Source: Ruminococcus flavefaciens (lineage in GTDB: Bacteria > Bacillota > Clostridia > Oscillospirales > Ruminococcaceae). From it: 8,014 bases of DNA. The notes beneath the pieces were generated by a model that did no database searches, was not told the origin of the DNA, and was given only the letters and a program-made list of their open reading frames with translations. Made by a program: the position numbers and the translations under genes. Where the stretch lies: NCBI GenBank assembly GCA_002373775.1, contig DFJW01000035.1, positions 1-8,014 on the forward strand, read 5' to 3'. Positions within the stretch are counted from its first letter, which is position 1. The number at the start of each line of letters is the position of its first letter. Shown here one piece after another: positions 1-5,659 of this stretch.

Positions 1-2
1 AC

Positions 3-872
3 AGATTCTACAAGAAAGAAATGAAAGAACCTATCGACGCCCTCACTCAGGCTGCTGAAAAGATCCTTTCTGATGACCTCGATTTCACTGTGAAATGTGA
101 TTCTGATAATGAACTCGGGCAGCTTTGCGATTCCTTCGAGCAGATGAAGTGTGACCTCTACGAAAGCAATTATGTGCTCTGGAAATCTCTTGAGGAACGC
201 AAACGTCTCAATTCCGCATTTTCTCATGACCTAAGAACGCCTATCACCGTGCTCAAAGGCTATACAGAGCTTATCAGCCGGTTCGGCAACGGTATCAGTC
301 CGGAAAAGCAGTCTGAGATCATCAGCAAGATGTCCGGACAGGTCAGCCGGCTTGAACGATATACTGAAAAAATGACTGGTCTGCACAAGCTGGAGGACAT
401 AATCCCCGAACCGGAACGCTGCTCTTTTGAAAAGCTCTGCGGACAGCTTGACGAGACCGGAAGTCTGCTCTGCGGAAACTTCAGTTTCACGTTCAATGCC
501 GGCTCAGAAAATGATGTTATGCTATGTACAGACACCGGTATCGTCATGCAGGTCTTCGAAAACATCATCGGAAATGCTCTGCGGTATGCTGAAAGCAGCA
601 TAAGCTGCTCTGCCGCCGTAAATGATGACATCCTTTCGATAACTGTCACAGATGACGGAAAAGGTTTCTCGGATGAGGCACTGCGCCGGGCATGGCAGCC
701 TTTTTATCGTGATGAGACCGGCGACGAAAAGGAACACTTCGGTCTCGGGCTATATATATGCAGACTGCTTTGCAAAAAGTGCGGAGGTGATATCTCCGTC
801 AGCAACAGCGTATCCGGCGGAGGTTCAGTTACAGCAGCTTTTTCCGTAAAAGATCAAAAAGTAGATAAATAG
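3..872 (+). CDS. Sensor histidine kinase, 3' part (5' end outside window)
   Basis: This is the C-terminal part of a membrane two-component sensor kinase. The reading frame is open from the first in-frame codon at position 3, and Met at 21 lies inside the HAMP-like linker, so the true start and the sensor/transmembrane region are upstream of the window. In order there is a HAMP segment (about 21-200), a HisKA dimerisation helix with the phospho-acceptor His in FSHDLRTP (codon 225-227), and a HATPase_c domain. The ATPase domain shows an N box (ENIIGNAL, about 558-581), a G1 box DDGKG (651-665) and a G2 box GLGLY (741-755). The protein should autophosphorylate and pass phosphate to a response regulator, which is absent here and probably encoded just upstream. 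The following ABC genes on the same strand suggest it controls or senses for that transporter. The kinase call is firm; the signal is unknown. Confidence 0.93.
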   Translation, partial: RFYKKEMKEPIDALTQAAEKILSDDLDFTVKCDSDNELGQLCDSFEQMKCDLYESNYVLWKSLEERKRLNSAFSHDLRTPITVLKGYTELISRFGNGISPEKQSEIISKMSGQVSRLERYTEKMTGLHKLEDIIPEPERCSFEKLCGQLDETGSLLCGNFSFTFNAGSENDVMLCTDTGIVMQVFENIIGNALRYAESSISCSAAVNDDILSITVTDDGKGFSDEALRRAWQPFYRDETGDEKEHFGLGLYICRLLCKKCGGDISVSNSVSGGGSVTAAFSVKDQKVDK

Positions 873-892
873 TTGAAATATAAGGATTATCA

Positions 893-934
893 TAATGACA
901 TGACAGGGAATACCTCTCATGTCATTACTTTTTT
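893..934 (+). terminator. Hairpin plus T-tract between kinase and ABC ATPase genes (terminator or attenuator)
   Basis: The intergenic stretch contains perfect 11-bp arms, TAATGACATGA (893-903) and TCATGTCATTA (917-927). An inner AGG/CCT pairing (905-907 with 913-915) extends the stem past a C-C mismatch to a 5-nt loop. Six T residues follow at 929-934, one base after the stem. This is the form of a Rho-independent terminator, although the stem is AT-rich. It lies directly ahead of the ribosome binding site of the ATPase gene, so it may be a partial terminator that lowers transporter expression relative to the kinase. A palindromic operator is the other reading. Confidence 0.6.
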
Positions 935-946
935 GGAGGCGATGAT

Positions 947-1843
947 ATGTCAGACAACATAATCATAAAAGGCGTGAATAAATCCTACGGAAAAAAACAG
1001 GTGCTTTTCGATATCGACCTGACTATTGAAAAGGGAATGTTCGGCCTTCTGGGCAGAAACGGTGCAGGCAAGACGACACTTATGAAAACTCTTGCCGCTC
1101 TCCATAAGAAAAACAGCGGAGAGATCACAGTATGCGGCGTTCCTATTGAAAATGCTGCGGAGATAAGAGCGATGACCGGATACCTGCCTCAGGAATTCTC
1201 AATGTATCCTTCAATGAGGACCGACGAAGCTCTGTGCTATCTCGGTACACTTTCCGGGATACCTTCAAGGGAATGCAAAAAACGTGTGACTTCTCTGCTC
1301 AGGCGCGTAGATCTCATCGAACACCGCCGCAAAAAGATAAAGGAACTCTCAGGCGGCATGAAGCAAAGGCTCGGGATCGCTCAGGCTATACTGCACGATC
1401 CCAAGGTACTGATAGTTGACGAACCGACTGCCGGACTGGATCCGGAAGAGAGGATACGTTTCAGGAACCTTATGTGTGAACTGGCTGAGGACAGGATAGT
1501 CCTGCTGTCAACACACATTGTCGGCGATATCGAAGCTACATGCGAACAGATAGCAATTATGGATTCCGGAAAAATATTGTGGCGTGGTACAGTGAGCGAA
1601 CTTTTAAAAGAAGCGGAAGGTCATATCTACACCGTCAATGTGGCAAAACGCTTCCTGCCGCAGATAAAAAAGGAATATATTGTGACAGGTATGCTTGCTC
1701 AGAATGAATATATTACTGTACGCATAGTTTCAGATGCAGAGCCGGATCTGCCGAATCCTGTACAGACTGCTCCTGATCTGGAAGGTGCTTATATGTACTG
1801 CCTCCGCAGCAGAGGCTGTGATGTCTGCGGAGGTGATGAATAA
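947..1843 (+). CDS. ABC transporter ATP-binding protein
   Basis: This is a cytoplasmic ATPase subunit of an ABC transporter, 298 residues. All the expected motifs are visible: Walker A GRNGAGKTT (residues 36-44), Q-loop Gln82 in GYLPQE, the signature LSGGM (134-138), Walker B VLIVDEP with catalytic Glu159, the D-loop TAGLDP, and the H-loop His190 in STHIV. About 80 residues follow the nucleotide-binding domain, as in many exporters of the drug, lantibiotic or Na+ type. The ATG at 947 is supported by GGAGG at 935-939 with a 7-nt spacer. The gene sits 74 nt after the sensor kinase and overlaps the next gene by one base (TAATG), so it should power the two membrane proteins that follow. The substrate cannot be inferred from this subunit; export is more likely than import because no binding-protein gene is present. 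Confidence 0.96.
   Translation: MSDNIIIKGVNKSYGKKQVLFDIDLTIEKGMFGLLGRNGAGKTTLMKTLAALHKKNSGEITVCGVPIENAAEIRAMTGYLPQEFSMYPSMRTDEALCYLGTLSGIPSRECKKRVTSLLRRVDLIEHRRKKIKELSGGMKQRLGIAQAILHDPKVLIVDEPTAGLDPEERIRFRNLMCELAEDRIVLLSTHIVGDIEATCEQIAIMDSGKILWRGTVSELLKEAEGHIYTVNVAKRFLPQIKKEYIVTGMLAQNEYITVRIVSDAEPDLPNPVQTAPDLEGAYMYCLRSRGCDVCGGDE
1801..1833 (+). promoter_or_regulatory. Hairpin covering the Shine-Dalgarno of the first permease gene
   Basis: CCTCCGCAG (1801-1809) is exactly complementary to CTGCGGAGG (1825-1833), giving a 9-bp stem with seven G-C pairs and a 15-nt loop. The 3' arm contains GGAGG, the ribosome binding site for the ATG at 1843. The whole stem lies in the last codons of the ATPase gene, so ribosomes finishing that gene would open it. 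I infer translational coupling, which would keep the two subunits in proportion. A smaller competing hairpin (CAGC 1807-1810 with GCTG 1815-1818) is possible. Confidence 0.5.
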
Positions 1844-3078
1844 TGCTGTTTCTGAAAGAATGCAAAAAGGTCATTTTTTCACTAACATTCTGGATATACT
1901 GCCTGATCGTTGTCCTCGACTTCACTTCTCAGTATTATCCGGATTGCCGAAAGGCTGCATCGCCGCCGTATGACGGATACAAGCTCTCCGAAGACCATGA
2001 CCGTATAATGGAAGGGGCTGTAAAAAGTCTCGCAGAAGGATATCTGGCTAACCGGTACATCTGCTATCCTTTAGGGTTCTATAAAGCAGTCAGGCTTAAT
2101 GAAAAAGAACGCGGACAGATAGAAGAATGCCTTGAAGAGCTCACCGGACTTTCCGCCGCAGAGATCAGCGCTCTTGATGAAAGTGCCGGAAAATACGGAG
2201 TCTACGACGGTCTGCATGAATACACCGGGTACACCATTGAGAGCATTCCCCTGTCTGATACGCTGACATATGAAAGATTCACTGAACTGATGGGGAAAGT
2301 TGATGATACACTCGGAGGCGGTTCGGATTTCAAGCCGGATGATCTCGTTTTCCACTTTTCAAAGGAGACACTGACCAAGGAAGAGGCGCTGAAAGAATAT
2401 GCGGACTTTACCGACAAAGACCGTATAACAGGTGCGCTTGCAAGGCTTTTCAGCGACTATGCAGGGATAACACTCGGGATACTGCCTGTTTTTGTGGCTG
2501 CCGCTCTTACGACTGCTGACAGACGAAGAAGGATGACCGAACTTGTCTATTCCCGCCGGATATCCTCTTTCCGCCTGATTTCCACAAGATTTGCCGCCCT
2601 CACTGTGACCATGTTCGTCCCTGTACTGCTGACTATGGCAGCTGCACTCATACAGGCTGTAAGGATATACGGAGGAAGCAATATCAGCTATGCCGCGATG
2701 TTCACTGTCCCGTCATTCTGGCTGATACCGAATATCATGGAAGCAGCTGCGGCCGGCATGCTGCTGACCGAGTTGATATCAGGGGGAGCAGCGATACTTG
2801 TGCAGTTCGTATTGTGGTTCATCCCTTTGCTCAGGGACAGCGGCATGCTCTGGGGCAATATCAGCAGATTTACACTTATCTGCCGCCATAACTCACTGTT
2901 TTACAGGGAACAATTCATAACGCACATGGGTGCATTTGTATTCAGCCGCATTTTCTATATTCTGATATCACTCATACTCGTTTTACTTACAGTTTTAGTA
3001 TATGAACTGAAGAGAGGAGGACGGTTCAATGGTGTTCGGCTGTTTGGTGAGAACGGCATACTCAGACGCAAAGCATAA
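1843..3078 (+). CDS. ABC-2-like transporter membrane protein with large extracytoplasmic loop
   Basis: This is a 411-residue membrane protein, most likely a permease subunit for the preceding ATPase. One hydrophobic segment lies at about residues 10-27. A long hydrophilic stretch of about 175 residues (30-205) follows, and then a cluster of hydrophobic segments at about 206-224, 248-272, 284-302, 303-330 and 367-388. That is roughly six membrane spans, with the large loop between spans 1 and 2 expected outside the cell, a layout seen in ABC-2 type exporters. A basic patch (DRRRRM, about 226-231) follows span 2, fitting a cytoplasmic loop. The start ATG overlaps the ATPase stop codon by one base and has GGAGGTGA 6 nt upstream. 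The last 50 bases overlap the next gene. No catalytic motif is visible, so the assignment rests on topology and context. Confidence 0.82.
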   Translation: MLFLKECKKVIFSLTFWIYCLIVVLDFTSQYYPDCRKAASPPYDGYKLSEDHDRIMEGAVKSLAEGYLANRYICYPLGFYKAVRLNEKERGQIEECLEELTGLSAAEISALDESAGKYGVYDGLHEYTGYTIESIPLSDTLTYERFTELMGKVDDTLGGGSDFKPDDLVFHFSKETLTKEEALKEYADFTDKDRITGALARLFSDYAGITLGILPVFVAAALTTADRRRRMTELVYSRRISSFRLISTRFAALTVTMFVPVLLTMAAALIQAVRIYGGSNISYAAMFTVPSFWLIPNIMEAAAAGMLLTELISGGAAILVQFVLWFIPLLRDSGMLWGNISRFTLICRHNSLFYREQFITHMGAFVFSRIFYILISLILVLLTVLVYELKRGGRFNGVRLFGENGILRRKA

Positions 3079-3658
3079 TTATCTTATACACTATCTTCTT
3101 GCCGTTGCAGTCGTTCTGTCTATTCCAATGCTGTTCGGAGTGAACGATCTTGATGCAAAAGCGGCTGCTCAGCCTCTTGAATTTATGATGCCGTTTACCG
3201 GGATCATCCTCATGACACCGGTATTCATGCCGGAACAGGACGAAAACATCCGCGATACAGTCAGGGCAAAAAAAATGAGTTATGAATTGGTATGCCTGAT
3301 GAGACTGCTCATGGCTGCGGCAGTCATGCTTGCGCTGACAGGTACATTCGTGCTGTTTATGAAATACTGCGGCTCGGATGTGTCGTTCAGGCACTTCTGC
3401 GGTGCGGCTGTCAGTACGGCTGCTGTGGGGAGCATCGGATTCTTCACAGCTGCCGTCAGCGATAATACGATTGCAGGATATATGGCTGCTGTCATTTACT
3501 ATGTAATGAATTTCCTTCTGAAAAGCAGGCTCGGGATGTTCTATGTATTCTCCATGTCATCCGGCAGCTTCGGTGAGAAGAAATGGCTGCTGCTCATGGC
3601 TGTACTGCTCAGTGCAGCAGGGCTGATCGGCAGAAGATGCAGGACAAATATGATGTAA
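3029..3658 (+). CDS. Second ABC-type membrane protein, short
   Basis: This is a 209-residue hydrophobic protein with about six predicted spans (near residues 20-36, 50-67, 88-110, 121-142, 147-165 and 184-200) and almost no soluble domain. It lacks the large loop of the preceding permease, so the two would form an asymmetric membrane pair served by one ATPase. A short charged segment (PEQDENIRDTVRAKK, about 68-82) between spans 2 and 3 is the most likely contact with the ATPase; that is inference. The ATG at 3029 lies inside the upstream gene, but AGGAGG at 3015-3020 with an 8-nt spacer supports it, and the protein starts shortly before its first span. I do not recognise a specific family. 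No clear terminator follows its stop codon. Confidence 0.78.
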   Translation: MVFGCLVRTAYSDAKHNYLIHYLLAVAVVLSIPMLFGVNDLDAKAAAQPLEFMMPFTGIILMTPVFMPEQDENIRDTVRAKKMSYELVCLMRLLMAAAVMLALTGTFVLFMKYCGSDVSFRHFCGAAVSTAAVGSIGFFTAAVSDNTIAGYMAAVIYYVMNFLLKSRLGMFYVFSMSSGSFGEKKWLLLMAVLLSAAGLIGRRCRTNMM

Positions 3659-3703
3659 ATTGCCGGGATCACCGAAAAATCGCAAATTACTTGCGTTACA
3701 GCA

Positions 3704-3732
3704 TTGATTTCATCGAAAAAACATGCTAAAAT
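3704..3732 (+). promoter_or_regulatory. Sigma-A-type promoter for the GH3 lipoprotein gene
   Basis: TTGATT (3704-3709) and TAAAAT (3727-3732) are separated by exactly 17 bases, and TGC directly precedes the -10 as in extended -10 promoters. Transcription should start near 3739, leaving a leader of about 29 nt. The Shine-Dalgarno AAAGGAG (3753-3759) lies 8 nt before the ATG at 3768. A small inverted repeat, CGCAA/TTGCG (3681-3695), lies just upstream of the -35. Confidence 0.68.
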
Positions 3733-3767
3733 AGTAATTACAGTAATGATGCAAAGGAGCGCTTTTT

Positions 3768-5270
3768 ATGAAATTCAAAAAACTGACAGCTGCTGCTATG
3801 AGTGTATTGATACTGCTGACCGGATGCGGACAAGCCGCTGTGAGCGACAGCGGATCACCTTCACTGCCGGATATATCGACAACTGTAGAAACATCTGGAG
3901 AAGCTGAAACCTCCACTGAAGAAGCAACTGAAACTTCAGTTACTTCTGCCGCTGTGCTCACTTCGGTGACTTCTTCCAGAACAACGACTTCTACATCAGC
4001 CGCTGTGTCAACAGCATATGCTGCTTCAATAACTACAACCGCCGCTGTACAGCATACAGATCCTGAACCGGTATACACTCCCCCTGTGCAGGAATATGTT
4101 CCTGTTCAGGAACCTGTAAATACTGATTCCGAGCCGTATGTACCGCCTGCTCCGGCTGTCACGACTCAGGCAGCAGTCACAACTGCTCCTCCCAAAACAA
4201 CTACCGCCGCACCTGTTCCGGCAGATCTTACTCCCAAACAACTCATGAATAAAATGACTCTTGAACAGAAAGTATGCCAGATGTTCATGGTAACACCAGA
4301 GGCACTGACAGGGATATCGCCAATGGTGGAAGTCGGTCAGGGAACTGCAAACGCAATGAAAAAATATCCCGTCGGCGGAATAATCTACTTCGCACAGAAT
4401 CTCAATTCGCGAAGCCAGATAACCGCGATGATAAACAACACCCAGAATTTCTCAAAAGCTGCCTGCGGTACAGGTGTCTTTACTGCCATTGATGAAGAAG
4501 GCGGCACCGTTGCAAGAGCTGCCCAGAAACTTGGCACTGCATCTTTCAGCAACATGGCTTACTATGGGCAGTACAATGATTCCGGTACCGCCTACAACAT
4601 CGGAAATACTATCGGTACAGACCTCCGTGCTCTCGGATTCAATGTGGACTTTGCACCCGTCGCTGATGTGAATATTGATCCTAACAATGAACTCGGTGAC
4701 CGCATATTCAGCTCCGATCCGGAAGTTGTCGCCAATATGGTCACCAATGTCAGCATGGGCATGCAGGATGCAGGTGTCTCGGCAACCCTTAAACATTTCC
4801 CCGGACTTGGCGCAGAGAACGGCAATACTCACACCAACTCATTCGTTGTGATAGACCGAAGCAAGGATGACCTCAGAAATACGGAATTCATTCCTTTCAA
4901 AAGGGCAATAGATTCCGGCACGGATTTCGTCATGGTCGGTCACCAGATAGTCACGGGATTCGGTGACGACCTTCCCTGCGATCTTTCATATACGGCAGTT
5001 ACTGAGATGCTGAGAGGCGAGCTTGGATTCAACGGCATCGCAGTTACCGATGCTCAGCAGATGAATACTATCTGCACTGTGTACGGTTCAGGCGAAGCTG
5101 CCGTAATGTCCGTCAAGGCTGGAATAGACCTCATCCTCATGCCAGCCGATCTTCCGGCTGCTGTCGATGCGGTATGCAGAGCCGTAAGGAACGGCGATAT
5201 ACCGGAATCACGCATCAACGAAAGCGTTATGCGCATACTTGAAAAGAAAAAGGAAATGGGACTCTTCTGA
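3768..5270 (+). CDS. Glycoside hydrolase family 3 lipoprotein (NagZ-like beta-N-acetylhexosaminidase)
   Basis: This is a 500-residue surface lipoprotein. The N-terminus is basic (MKFKK), then hydrophobic, ending in a lipobox LLTGC with the acylated Cys at 20. Residues 21 to about 152 are a low-complexity Thr/Ser/Ala/Pro linker that should hold the enzyme away from the membrane. The catalytic GH3 domain runs from about 153 to 500. It shows IDEEGG (241-246), DRIFSSDP (311-318), the KHFPG motif (342-346), His355 in NTHTNS at the place of the catalytic His of NagZ enzymes, GHQIV (391-395) and VTDAQQM with the likely nucleophile Asp428. The family removes terminal beta-linked sugars, usually N-acetylglucosamine, so peptidoglycan turnover or glycan feeding is likely. 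Two positions differ from typical NagZ: KHFPGLG instead of KHFPGHG, and EGGT instead of EGGR. The family call is firm; the substrate is not. Confidence 0.93.
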   Translation: MKFKKLTAAAMSVLILLTGCGQAAVSDSGSPSLPDISTTVETSGEAETSTEEATETSVTSAAVLTSVTSSRTTTSTSAAVSTAYAASITTTAAVQHTDPEPVYTPPVQEYVPVQEPVNTDSEPYVPPAPAVTTQAAVTTAPPKTTTAAPVPADLTPKQLMNKMTLEQKVCQMFMVTPEALTGISPMVEVGQGTANAMKKYPVGGIIYFAQNLNSRSQITAMINNTQNFSKAACGTGVFTAIDEEGGTVARAAQKLGTASFSNMAYYGQYNDSGTAYNIGNTIGTDLRALGFNVDFAPVADVNIDPNNELGDRIFSSDPEVVANMVTNVSMGMQDAGVSATLKHFPGLGAENGNTHTNSFVVIDRSKDDLRNTEFIPFKRAIDSGTDFVMVGHQIVTGFGDDLPCDLSYTAVTEMLRGELGFNGIAVTDAQQMNTICTVYGSGEAAVMSVKAGIDLILMPADLPAAVDAVCRAVRNGDIPESRINESVMRILEKKKEMGLF

Positions 5271-5289
5271 ATTATTTTTTCTCAGACTA

Positions 5290-5318
5290 TTGATATTTTC
5301 ATTTCCATGTGTTATAAT
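5290..5318 (+). promoter_or_regulatory. Sigma-A-type promoter of the thiamin operon
   Basis: TTGATA (5290-5295) and a perfect TATAAT (5313-5318) are separated by 17 bases, close to the ideal housekeeping promoter. The usual start distance places +1 near 5325, right at the 5' edge of the TPP aptamer. The promoter begins only 20 bases after the stop codon of the GH3 gene. Confidence 0.82.
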
Positions 5319-5321
5319 TAT

Positions 5322-5404
5322 CTCCGGGAGCTTGTATGACAGGCTGAGAGGAAGGTGTTACCTTCGACCGTTACCTGATTTGGATAATGCCAACGTAGGG
5401 AGCC
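5322..5404 (+). ncRNA. TPP riboswitch (THI-box) aptamer
   Basis: This is the thiamin pyrophosphate sensing aptamer in the leader of the thi operon. The hallmark conserved blocks are present: GGGAGC (5326-5331), GGCTGAGAGG (5342-5351), GACC (5366-5369), ACCTGA (5373-5378), GGATAATGCCA (5382-5392) and CGTAGGGAG (5394-5402). Visible helices are GCTTGT/ACAGGC (5330-5335 with 5339-5344), a variable hairpin GAAGGT/ACCTTC (5351-5356 with 5360-5365), CCT/AGG (5374-5376 with 5397-5399) and TTGG/CCAA (5380-5383 with 5390-5393, about one base uncertainty). The closing P1 helix is short (CTC/GAG at 5322-5324 and 5400-5402). Binding of TPP is expected to switch the downstream thiazole genes off. Confidence 0.96.
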
Positions 5405-5418
5405 GAATATGTATTATT

Positions 5419-5450
5419 ACGGGGACTGCGCAGGCGGTTCCCGTTTTTTT
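5419..5450 (+). terminator. Intrinsic terminator controlled by the TPP riboswitch
   Basis: A stem of about 10 bp pairs 5419-5428 (ACGGGGACTG) with 5435-5444, with two G-U wobbles and a 6-nt loop. The seven T residues at 5444-5450 begin at the last stem base. The 3' arm GGTTCCC (5436-5442) can instead pair with GGGAGCC (5398-5404) at the 3' end of the aptamer, which would be the antiterminator. TPP binding ties up the 5398-5402 bases and so frees the terminator. The T-tract directly abuts the thiS ribosome binding site. Confidence 0.9.
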
Positions 5451-5463
5451 AAGGAGGATCAGT

Positions 5464-5658
5464 ATGCTTACTATCAACGGACAGGAACATGATCTTGGCG
5501 GAAAGACCGTGGCTGAGGTGCTTGAAGCTATCGGATGCAGTGAACAGCGCGTGGCTGTTGAGCTGAACGAATCTATCGTTCCAAAGGCTGAATACAACAG
5601 CACAGTTGTATACAACGGCGATCATCTTGAAGTAGTTCGCTTTGTCGGAGGCGGCTGA
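5464..5658 (+). CDS. thiS: ThiS sulfur carrier protein
   Basis: This is a 64-residue ubiquitin-fold protein that carries sulfur for thiamin thiazole synthesis. The family hallmarks are its small size, an N-terminal MLTINGQ beta strand, the VAVELNESIVPK core segment and a C-terminal tail FVGGG, whose terminal glycine is adenylated and then converted to a thiocarboxylate. I chose the ATG at 5464 because AAGGAGG (5451-5457) lies 6 nt upstream. A longer in-frame reading from 5239 would run through the promoter, the riboswitch and the terminator and is not credible. The gene is the first of the TPP-controlled operon, and its 3' end contains the ribosome binding site of thiF. Confidence 0.95.
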   Translation: MLTINGQEHDLGGKTVAEVLEAIGCSEQRVAVELNESIVPKAEYNSTVVYNGDHLEVVRFVGGG

Positions 5659-5659
5659 T

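Noticed and set aside
21..23. ATG at 21 as the true start of the histidine kinase
   Set aside because: The frame is open upstream to the window edge and this Met lies in the HAMP-like segment, so a start here would leave a kinase with no sensor or membrane part.
3659..3703. Terminator for the ABC operon after the second permease
   Set aside because: The only inverted repeat is 5 bp (3681-3695) with no T-tract, so termination here is not supported and readthrough into the GH3 gene is possible.
3710..4078. A 122-codon open frame on the - strand opposite the start of the GH3 gene
   Set aside because: It mirrors the low-complexity Thr/Ser/Ala linker, giving a Val/Ala/Ser-rich translation. It runs over the GH3 promoter and has no domain or operon context.
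5271..5289. T-run (5275-5280) after the GH3 stop as a terminator
   Set aside because: No GC-rich stem precedes it; only weak A-rich/T-rich pairing is possible. The run sits just upstream of the thi promoter.
5239..5658. A 139-codon open reading in the thiS frame starting inside the GH3 gene
   Set aside because: Its first 75 codons cover the GH3 end, the promoter, the TPP riboswitch and the terminator. Only the part from 5464 matches ThiS and has a ribosome binding site.
5642..5659. TTG start for thiF, six codons upstream
   Set aside because: There is no ribosome binding site at proper distance, while the ATG at 5660 has GGAGG at an 8-nt spacing.
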